Source of the DNA: Chrysochromulina tobinii
Taxonomy: Eukaryota; Haptophyta; Prymnesiales; Chrysochromulinaceae
Length of the DNA: 17,931 nucleotides
Assembly: GCA_001275005.1 (NCBI GenBank)
Contig: JWZX01002522.1
Location: forward strand, 1-17,931
Direction of reading: 5' to 3'
This document shows, one piece after another, positions 9,689 through 16,500 of the stretch. The notes beneath the pieces were generated by a model. That model had not been told where the DNA came from. It saw only the letters and a program-made list of their open reading frames with translations, and made no database searches. A program made the position numbers and the translations under genes. The first letter of the stretch is position 1; each line of letters opens with the position of its first letter.

Positions 9689-10345
9689 ATGGTGCCGATG
9701 AAGCCGGTCGGACAGCTGCCAATGCCTGCACCCACTGAGATCAGCCGCGTGACAGCAGCAGTTGTGGCGGATCTCATTGCCAGCCAAGACGTGCAGTTTT
9801 GCACGCTACGCAGTGCGCTTGCAGAGGTTGAGCAGGATGTGCAGCAAGCGGCAGCAATGGCATGGTCGCGTGGGGCGGCCTTTCGAGAGCGCTTTGCACA
9901 CGACGATGACGTGGGCCTGGGTATGCGAGAGCCGACGCCAGCAGCATCCGCATTCCACACTTCCGTACTGCAGCTCGGCCGCCGGCTCTTGGCCGCAGAA
10001 CGCCGTGCTGCCGCAGTGACCATGCAGCGTGATGCATTGAAACATCAGCTGCTGCTGGCGCAGCGGCAGTGCAGCGATCTGCTTGCCGAGAATGCGCAAG
10101 TTCACGGTGTCAACGCATCGCTCAACGGCATGCTGCGCGTGCTTGACCCGATGCTCTCGGCAGGCGTTGGGACAGTAGATCACGTGGATGCAGAAGCGGA
10201 CGGGCCTGCAGCAGTTGCAGAGATGAACCTCGAGAGCATCATGGCCGACGTGTATGGGCCGCAGTATGCGCACCTGAGGAATCTCGAAGGTGTGGCTACA
10301 CTTGCCGGCGTAGACATCGATGAAAAGATTGTAGAACTGTTGTAG
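9689..10345 (+). CDS. Orphan coiled-coil protein (218 aa)
   Basis: A single uninterrupted frame from ATG at 9689 (a second in-frame ATG follows three codons later) to TAG. No family is recognised. Residues about 20-65 are helical and Ala-rich. Residues about 90-150 form a probable coiled coil rich in Leu/Gln/Arg (L-L-A-A-E-R-R-A-A-A, Q-R-D-A-L-K-H-Q-L-L-L-A-Q-R-Q). The acidic end carries M-A-D-V-Y-G-P-Q-Y-A-H-L and finishes I-V-E-L-L. There is no signal peptide or membrane segment. Third codon positions are noticeably less GC-biased than in the TPS-like gene next door, which could mean a different expression level or a different origin. The frame's length, clean start and natural amino-acid mix support a real gene; the cellular role is unknown. 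Confidence 0.65.
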   Translation: MVPMKPVGQLPMPAPTEISRVTAAVVADLIASQDVQFCTLRSALAEVEQDVQQAAAMAWSRGAAFRERFAHDDDVGLGMREPTPAASAFHTSVLQLGRRLLAAERRAAAVTMQRDALKHQLLLAQRQCSDLLAENAQVHGVNASLNGMLRVLDPMLSAGVGTVDHVDAEADGPAAVAEMNLESIMADVYGPQYAHLRNLEGVATLAGVDIDEKIVELL

Positions 10346-10392
10346 ACCTGTGTCCAATGCCTGTGTCTCGTCTCTCGAGGAATGTCCAGCGG

Positions 10393-10423
10393 GGGCCGGG
10401 CCGGCGATTTAAGCGCCCGGCCC
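10393..10423. terminator. GC-rich hairpin after the orphan gene
   Basis: GGGCCGGGC (10393-10401) pairs perfectly with GCCCGGCCC (10415-10423) across a 13-nt loop, about 45 nt past the stop codon. It could be a 3'-end or stability structure in the mRNA. No U-run follows, so a bacterial-type terminator is not implied. Confidence 0.4.
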
Positions 10424-10432
10424 ACACAGTGG

Positions 10433-10603
10433 ACTGTGTTGAAACACCATAGGGTAATTACCTGGTAGTGAAACTCTCCCCCAAGGTCAAAATCTTGCGC
10501 CCCACTGTGTTGAAACACCCATCGAGAGGGGTTCGACAAGGAAGTTACTACCTAGCAGTAGTGAAACCACCTCCCGCTCCCCCAAGGTCAAAATCCTGCG
10601 CCC
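10433..10603. repeat. Diverged direct repeat, two copies (70 and 100 bp)
   Basis: Copy 1 (10433-10502) and copy 2 (10504-10603) share ACTGTGTTGAAACACC at the start, TAGTGAAAC in the middle and CCCCCAAGGTCAAAATC then TGCGCCC at the end. Copy 2 has about 30 extra bases in its centre. The pattern suggests two copies of one small interspersed element inserted in tandem. The rest of 10604-10900 shows no gene. Confidence 0.75.
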
Positions 10604-10905
10604 GCGCGCCGCGGCCCAACGCACGGCATCCCCTTGACGGCATCGGGGCATGGCAGCGCATGGGAACAGCGCCGCGGGGTGAATTTGAAATAGCTTTTTT
10701 TGTTGGATGCCGAAGTTGTGCGCGTTGCATGGGGACGCATCATCATTCATCAAAACGCTCAGGGCACGCGCCCACAGCGCACAGGGGCGCACAGCGGCTA
10801 TGCGGCTTACAGCGGCGGAGCAACATTTACCTCGGGCTTGAGCTCACCTTCAGGGATTGAATATTTGTGTCCCGTGTTTTTCCAGGCTCCACCAAGTGTC
10901 AAGTC

Positions 10906-10930
10906 TTGACTTGACTTGACTTGACTTGAC
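10906..10930. repeat. (TTGAC)5 microsatellite
   Basis: Five exact TTGAC units, preceded by an interrupted palindrome (GTCAAG-T-CTTGAC, 10898-10910). It sits about 80 bp before the TRM112 start codon. A CACGTG box follows at about 10955. Confidence 0.9.
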
Positions 10931-11010
10931 TAGGAAAACTTGAAAACTTGGAACACGTGGCCGCGCAACGTTCTTGTGCTCGTTCTCGTCGGCCCGGCTC
11001 AGCACGTGCC

Positions 11011-11452
11011 ATGAAGCTGCTGACGCACAACATGCTCATGTCGCCGGGCACCAAGAACGGGTACCCGCTTGCGATTGAGGTCGAGAAGATGGAGACCGTG
11101 GAGGCCGAGTTCAACGGAGAGTTCACCGCACGCATGGTGGAGAAGCTCGACTATGCGGCGCTACTTTCCACTCTAAGAAGCGTGAGCGACGCAGGGTTCT
11201 CCGCGCGCGAGCACGTGGCTGGTACTGCGGTTTGCTCATGCCTCTGACCCAACGGCTCGAATCTCGCCTCTACAGCTCTCTGTAGAGACTGGCTTGCCTG
11301 CTGCTGTGCCAGCAGAGTATGCTGGGGACGAGGTTTTTTTGAAAGCGCTACATCACGCGCTCATGGAGATTGAGATTCTCGAGGGATACCTCGTGTGCCC
11401 AGAGACGCAGAAAAAATTCCCCATTCGGGAAGGCATTCCATCCATGCTGTGA
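11011..11452 (+). CDS. TRMT112: TRM112 homologue, activator of tRNA/rRNA/protein methyltransferases (two exons, 115 aa)
   Basis: Exon 1 is 11011-11181 (57 codons) and exon 2 is 11276-11452 (58 codons plus TGA). The 94-nt intron has donor AGC/GTGAGC and acceptor CTACAG/CTC. The start gives M-K-L-L-T-H-N-M-L, the family's signature N-terminus, followed by N-G-Y-P-L and V-E-F-N-like A-E-F-N. Exon 2 has L-H-H-A-L-M-E-I-E-I-L-E-G, L-V-C-P-E-T and F-P-I-R-E-G-I-P-S-M-L, the conserved end of the family. TRM112 is the small obligate partner that stabilises SAM-dependent methyltransferases acting on tRNA, 18S rRNA and release factor eRF1 (Trm9/Trm11/Bud23/Mtq2 types). Only one Cys of the C-terminal zinc-site region is present, so it probably binds no zinc, as in animals. 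The protein ends right after the conserved I-P-x-M-L, slightly shorter than usual. Confidence 0.9.
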
Positions 11453-11470
11453 GCTGATGCTGAGACAGTC

Positions 11471-11768
11471 ATGGCACGTGCACCGCATCCAACTGTACAT
11501 TCTATGCAGACAACCACACCATACGGGTGAGTTGCCAGATTCCCTATAACATGAAACAAGTACACTGTAGTGCTCCTGGACCCAGGAAAGGGTCACCCCG
11601 CACCTTTCTACCGCGTATAACGTCGTGCCGGACTACCGAACACGGGTGGAGGTGTGGCAGCTACGAGCTGGCACACTCCTGGTGTCACTTGGGGATGGCG
11701 TCACCTCTGTGACCGCTACGAACCGTTCTGGGAAGAGAGTCTACCAGTCGGCCAAGGACGGAGGATGA
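11471..11768 (+). CDS. Possible short two-exon gene (77 aa), unknown function
   Basis: An ATG at 11471 opens M-A-R-A-P-H-P-T-V-H-S-M-Q and meets a classic donor, TACGG/GTGAGT, at 11526/11527. Splicing to an AG at 11589-11590 gives a frame that stays open to TGA at 11766-11768 and contains V-V-P-D-Y-R-T-R-V-E-V-W-Q-L-R-A-G and L-V-S-L-G-D-G-V-T-S-V-T-A-T-N-R-S-G, a natural-looking, beta-rich sequence. The family is not recognised. A nearer AG (11585) would give a different, less convincing frame. The stop overlaps by 28 nt the 3' end of the opposite-strand gene at 11741-12442. It begins 19 nt after the TRM112 stop, so it might instead be read from a TRM112 transcript or be an exon fragment. 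Confidence 0.3.
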
Positions 11769-12442
11769 CGACGCATTGCCGCCGCTGCTGCGTCGCCCGC
11801 GCGCCGCTTTTCAGAAGCGTCCAGTTTCTGCAGGAGCACCGTCTCTATTGGCGTGTCGGGCACGCCAATTCTGAGCCTGGTGAGAGACTCGGCGGCGCGT
11901 CCCTTGCTGGGCTGGTGCCACAACGCACTCACGTCGCAGACGGCGGCTCGAGCGTCGTCTCGCCCTCGGCTGAGCAAGCCTGATATGTCGCGACGCTTAC
12001 TCTTCAGCACGTCGAGAAAGTCGCGCTGCTCCGGCGCGAGCCAGACCTGCGGTATGGTCGCACGTGTGCGGGAGGCCTCGACCGACGGCGCGGGCAGTTG
12101 CTGAAGCCGTCGCGCGGCCTGATAACCTCGCGAAGCTGCTGATGGCATCTGCCCACGCGCAGACGCAGGCAATGACGCTGGCGTGTCGCTGAGAGCTGCT
12201 GCGGCGCCCACGACGTGCTGGTGCGGCAGATTGAGCCGCCTCGCCGTGCTCAAGGCACGGCTGCTCGCGCCGTCAAAGTCGGGCGCTGGCATCGCCGTCT
12301 TCAGCGGCATGCGGCGCATCAGCCGTGGAATGTTGCCATTCCAGACCATCTCGAACCCGGCATCGACCGGAGCAGGCGCCCGCGATCCCGAAGACTGCAG
12401 GGGCGGCACTGCTGGGGCTGACGAGGCTGCTCCTTGTGACAT
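11741..12442 (-). CDS. Orphan protein, Ala/Arg-rich (233 aa)
   Basis: A single frame from ATG at 12442 to TAG at 11741. No family is recognised. The first 30 residues are Ala/Pro/Ser-rich and probably disordered. M-V-W-N-G-N-I-P-R-L-M-R-R-M-P-L-K follows as a compact, conserved-looking motif at about 32-48. A central Ala/Arg stretch leads to P-Q-V-W-L-A-P-E-Q-R-D-F-L-D-V-L-K-S-K-R-R-D-I and a helical C-terminal region ending H-P-P-S-L-A-D-W. There is no signal peptide or transmembrane segment. Regular spacing of aromatic and charged residues and the lack of interruptions favour a real gene. It converges with TRM112 and overlaps the possible short gene on the plus strand. Confidence 0.6.
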   Translation of the reverse strand: MSQGAASSAPAVPPLQSSGSRAPAPVDAGFEMVWNGNIPRLMRRMPLKTAMPAPDFDGASSRALSTARRLNLPHQHVVGAAAALSDTPASLPASARGQMPSAASRGYQAARRLQQLPAPSVEASRTRATIPQVWLAPEQRDFLDVLKSKRRDISGLLSRGRDDARAAVCDVSALWHQPSKGRAAESLTRLRIGVPDTPIETVLLQKLDASEKRRAGDAAAAAMRRHPPSLADW

Positions 12443-12560
12443 GTGCAGTTTTTTTGTCCCGTCACCGCAGGGGTCGAGCTAGTAGTCCAACAACCAAACA
12501 GCCGAGCCGCGAGGGGCCCCGACAACCAAGTTTTGAGAAGGGCTGTTAACAAGTCTTCGG

Positions 12561-12876
12561 ACGCAACTTAGTTTGTTCAAGTTCAAGTTCAAGTTCAACT
12601 ATGTTCCATGTTCCCTCTGTTCTATGTTCCCTCTTTCTCTCCCCAATCCCCCTCTCTCTATCTATTCTCTTCGTTCTCTATCTGTACTCTGAGGGCACGC
12701 AGGCTAGCACCCTGTGGCGTGTCTCCTCCTGGTCTCCTTCCCGTTCGTGTTCCTTCCGTTGCGTCTCACCATCTCCGTCGACTCTCACCCCCACTGCTAG
12801 CTTAGAGAGCACATTCGATGGGCTTCCGTTAGGTTGTCTGTTGTTTACGAAGTAACTTGAACTTGAACGCAACTTA
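12561..12876. mobile_element. Putative small non-autonomous element with 10-bp direct-repeat flanks
   Basis: ACGCAACTTA occurs exactly at 12561-12570 and 12867-12876. Just inside lie (GTTCAA)4 on the left (12575-12598) and its inverse, AACTTGAACTTGAAC, on the right (12853-12867), giving a roughly 14-15 bp terminal inverted repeat. The roughly 296-bp interior is pyrimidine-rich (many CTCTCT and CCCTC runs), unlike the neighbours, and codes for nothing obvious. The layout fits a MITE-like insertion with target-site duplication. The left terminal repeat starts a few bases in from the flank, so the exact ends are uncertain. Confidence 0.45.
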
Positions 12877-12917
12877 ATCTATGGCAGAGCACTCTGGAAC
12901 CTGGACGAAAGGTGCTT

Positions 12918-13181
12918 ATTCACAACGCGGCTCGACCCCTGGGGGCACCGACGATGGTGACTGGCTGGGGCGAAGACCAGCAGGAAAAGAAACCTCCCTC
13001 GGTCCTCGCGGGCGGCTCCTTGGGTGCGCTGATCCTCGGGTCGGAGATGAGCAGCACGCGCAGGTCGTTGGGCAGGTCCACGATGCGGTAGGAGCGATCG
13101 TCCGCGTCGGGGCGGTGAAGACTTTCCGCACTTTTCGCATTTTCCGCCATGCGGGACCTAATTCACAACGCGGCTCGACCC
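12918..13181. repeat. 21-bp direct repeats flanking a gene fragment
   Basis: The 21 bases at 12918-12938 recur exactly at 13161-13181 (start ATTCACAACGCGG, end CTCGACCC). The M16 peptidase fragment lies exactly between: its ATG is 10 bp from one copy and its stop is inside the other. Confidence 0.9.
12920..13150 (-). pseudogene. 5' fragment of an M16 (insulin-degrading-enzyme-like) metallopeptidase gene
   Basis: ATG at 13150 opens about 40 residues that match the start of the insulysin/nardilysin family: D-D-R-S-Y-R-I-V-D-L-P-N-D-L-R-V-L-L-I-S-D-P, which in intact enzymes leads into a strand followed by the HxxEH zinc site. Here the similarity stops near 13031. The frame then runs through Pro/Arg-rich sequence to TGA at 12920. 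No HxxEH and no later M16 exon is found downstream on this strand; 11741-12442 is an unrelated gene. It is therefore either a duplicated or captured 5' fragment or a first exon with a distant continuation, and the flanking direct repeats favour the first. The family match is from memory. Confidence 0.6.
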
Positions 13182-13295
13182 TGGAGAAGGCGGACACGAA
13201 CCCATCGTTGTGAGACGAGCGCGTGCGCGACCTCCGCCGAGCGACGGCGGACGCGCCCCTGCTCACTGTTGTCTACCCACACGCTCATCCTCGAA

Positions 13296-13333
13296 GCCGA
13301 ATTTATTATACTCTATTAGTGCCGAATTTATTA
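13296..13333 (-). promoter_or_regulatory. Candidate polyadenylation signals of the large Ig-like gene
   Basis: On the minus strand AATAAA occurs at 13307-13302 and 13332-13327, inside a 13-bp direct repeat (GCCGAATTTATTA at 13296-13308 and 13321-13333). They lie about 205-230 nt beyond the stop codon at 13536. The patch is AT-rich in otherwise GC-rich DNA. Whether this organism uses AATAAA is not known from the window. The rest of 13182-13535 shows no gene. Confidence 0.35.
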
Positions 13334-13535
13334 GTGCGGCTCCGACTACACAAGACACAGAGACCGGGTGAGACCCTCGGCAGGTGTTGTGGGCGTCGTG
13401 TCGGGCGTGACGGGGGCAATGCGCAGGTGGGCTGAGGCCCACGTAGGCAGGGGGGCGGGGAGCCCGGCGAGCACCAGCGTCCCGTGGCGCACGCATCGCT
13501 CATTCGTCGACCCCGCCGCCCTCGTCGCCGTTCTC

Positions 13536-16500
13536 TTAGTTCGCAAGCCAACCCGGTGGCTGTCGCTTGCGCTTGAGCGCGCTCGCGTCAGCGCTCGAGC
13601 CCGCGGCGGCCGCCGTACCCGCCGCATCCACAGCGCCGCCCACGGCGCACAGGGCGGGCGCGGGCAGGGGGCCGGTGCACTTGCACGGAGTCTTTCTCCC
13701 TTCCTTCAGCGCCTCCGTCACACGGCGGTAGTGCTTGCACATGTCGTTCAGCGTTGAAGCGCGCGCTTTGCAGTTCCATTTGCATGTGAACTCTCCCCTG
13801 GTGTGGCTGGGGCAGTGACGTTTTGGGTCCTTGAGCTCGCCCGTGCTTAGCTGTGGCTTGAGCACGCCAGCAGCAGCTTTGCCTCCTTTCGCGCCAAGCA
13901 GACTGCGTGCCTTCTCGAGGAGGCGCTCGACGTCGCCCATCCGACCCTCGTCTAGCGCGCTCTCGTACTCGATCTTGTCCTCGGGCTCGAGGCAAGCCAC
14001 CGCACCCAAGTCGGAGCGGGCCTTGCGCCCCTTCGCGAGGAGGCGCTCGACGTCCGCGGTCAGCCCGTCGGCGCGCGCGCGCTCGAGCTCGTCGTGGTCC
14101 TCGGCGTTCAGGCAGGCCGCTGCGCTCGCCTCCTCGCGGCCTTTGCGCCCCTCCATGATCAGCGCCATCACGGCGGCCTCTCGCCCCTCGGCGCGCGCGC
14201 TCGCGAGCTGCTCCAGCTCCCGGGCATCGAGAAAGGACTCGGCGCTCGCCTCCTCACCGACCAAGCCTCGCTCTCGCCGCCCCTTCTTGAGCAGCGCCTT
14301 GAGCTGCGCCGTGAGCGCCACCGCCGTCGCGGGCAGCTGGCCGTTCGCGCTCGCCCGCGCCTCTCGCCGCTCGACGTGGATGGCCGCCTCGAGCGTGGTC
14401 GCGTCGCGCTGCTGCTCCGGCGAGAGGAAGGAGAGCGCGCTCCGCTCCTCGCGGTACTTGGCCCAGTAGGCCATCGACGTCGCCTCGGCGTCGGGAGGCG
14501 GCCAGGACGCGTCGGCGATGGGCGCCGCCAGCTCGGTGGGCGGCGGCATCGCCCAAGTCGCCGAGGGCGGTGGTTTGTCGCTGAGCGCGATGTCGAAGAC
14601 GGCGTAGGTCGTGCAGCCACCGTCGCTCGCGGCGCCGCTCGACGCCACCGCTGCCGCGTGCTTGAGGAACACGCCGGCGTTCTTCTCGAAGACGAAGACC
14701 TCGCCGACGCCGAGGCGGTAGGACTCGATCGCCCAGCCACCGTCGTGCGCGCCGTCCGCGCCGTACGTGGGCACCTGCACCAGCATGATCAGGTCGTCGC
14801 CCGCGACGTTGACGACGGCGCGGAAGTGCACCTTCACGTCCTCCGAGTTCGTGTTCACGGTGATCACCTCGCCACGGATGAACGCCCCGTTGAGAGCCTG
14901 CGGCCCCGAGTCGCTGTGCACGGCCGTCGCCATGCAGCGCCGCGGGTCGAGCCCGAGGGACCTCAGCTTGTCGGCCCACGCAGCGTTGAAGCTCAGGAGG
15001 CCGCCGCCGCCGCCGCCGCTGCTGCTGCCGCCGCCGCCGCCGCCGCCGCTGCCGCTGCCGCCGCTGCCGAAGTCGGTGCCGTCGGTGCCGTCGCTGATGG
15101 CGTAAGCCCAGTCAAGATGGGCAACGGCGACGACTTCAAATTGGAGACGCTGTGACTGCACGACGGGCGCGCCCTCTGAGTCGCCCAAGACAGCGCGCGT
15201 CGTCGCGAGCACGCACAGCTGCCCGAGGCGTGCGCCGCTGTGAAGGGTGGAGCCCTCGACGTGCGCGGCGCCGTACCGAGCGTCGATACCGGCGCCGTCC
15301 CGAGCGTCCTCGCCGGCGCCGCAGGCGCACAGTGAGAACGAGAGCGCGCGCGCCGTACCGAGCGCGGCGCTGGCGGAGGCTGCGAGGTGAAGCGCCGTAC
15401 CGGGCGGCACGAGGAGTGGCATCGCTGCGCTTGTGATCGATGGGCTAAGAAGGCTCGCGAGCGGTCGGAGCACGCTCAGGCGACGGGACGCCTCGTGCGT
15501 TGAGTTGTCGCCGCTGGTCGGCCTCCGCATGAGCACACGCAGCGTGACCGTACCTGTGGGGAGCGGGCGCCGGGGTGAGCACTTGCATGCAGGAGCACAC
15601 GCAGCGTGACCGTACCTTCGCCGAGTGCGATCAGTCGCACGGCAAAGGCGGAGGCCGCCATTGGCTCCACCCGAAGCACGGCGGACGACGCCGCGCCGTC
15701 GTGGGCACCGTCGACGAGCGACCATTCAAACGTCGCGGTGGCGAGTATGGCGGCGTCCGGCGGCTGCGCGACCCCCGAGGCGGCATGCAGCGCGACGCAC
15801 ACGACCGACGCGCCCACGAGCACGCTCGTCGACGGGCACTCGAGCGCCAGACTCCCCACGTGCACCCGCACCGTGGCCGTGCTCGCGCACGTCGCCAGCG
15901 GGCTGCGGGGGCGCTCACCACGGCGCGCGGGCCCCGAGGCGACACCATCGGCTGACGAAACTGACGAAACGTCGACGAGGCGTCTCGCCTCGCTCAGCGG
16001 CTCTACGCGTAGGGCGAGTCGCACGAGACCAGGGCGGACTCCTCGGAGGGAGAGCGTTCGATTAGGCTGCAAGGGCGCGACACCAGCCGCCGCCGCGTCC
16101 GCCGCCGCGTCCGCAATCTCAATCTCAATCTGGGCGTCGGCATCCTCGGCGGTGGGCGACGCGCTGACATGGGCGCCCTTCCATGCCCCGACGATCTGAT
16201 GCGCTGCCGTCTCGCCCACCTGTATGGCGAGGCTGCCGCGCTCGGGATCGACGAAACTGACGAAACTGACAGCCCCGCCGTCGCCGCTCTCCTCTCCCCC
16301 CTCCCCTCCCCCCAGCCCTCTCTTTGGCCGTTGGACTCCACTCCCCTCGATATGAAGCACACCGCCGCAGGTGACGTCAAGCCCCACTTCGAGGGGAGGC
16401 AGCCCGACGGAATAATGGAGCAGCAGCTTCGACATTTGCACGTGCGGCTCACGGCAGCGCACCTGAAGGTGGAGCCCCCAGCTCACGAGGTTCACAATCT

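Noticed and set aside
10393-10423. Bacterial intrinsic terminator or histone-type 3' hairpin
   Set aside because: No U-run follows, the stem and loop do not match the histone element, and the genome is eukaryotic with introns.
11348-11596. Minus-strand 82-codon frame with several Cys/His
   Set aside because: It lies opposite TRM112 exon 2, which is a firm family match; the minus frame is a shadow.
13831-15155. Long plus-strand open frames opposite the Ig-like/repeat gene
   Set aside because: Arg/Ala/Ser-rich antisense shadows in GC-rich coding DNA with no motifs; the minus frame has clear repeats and domains.
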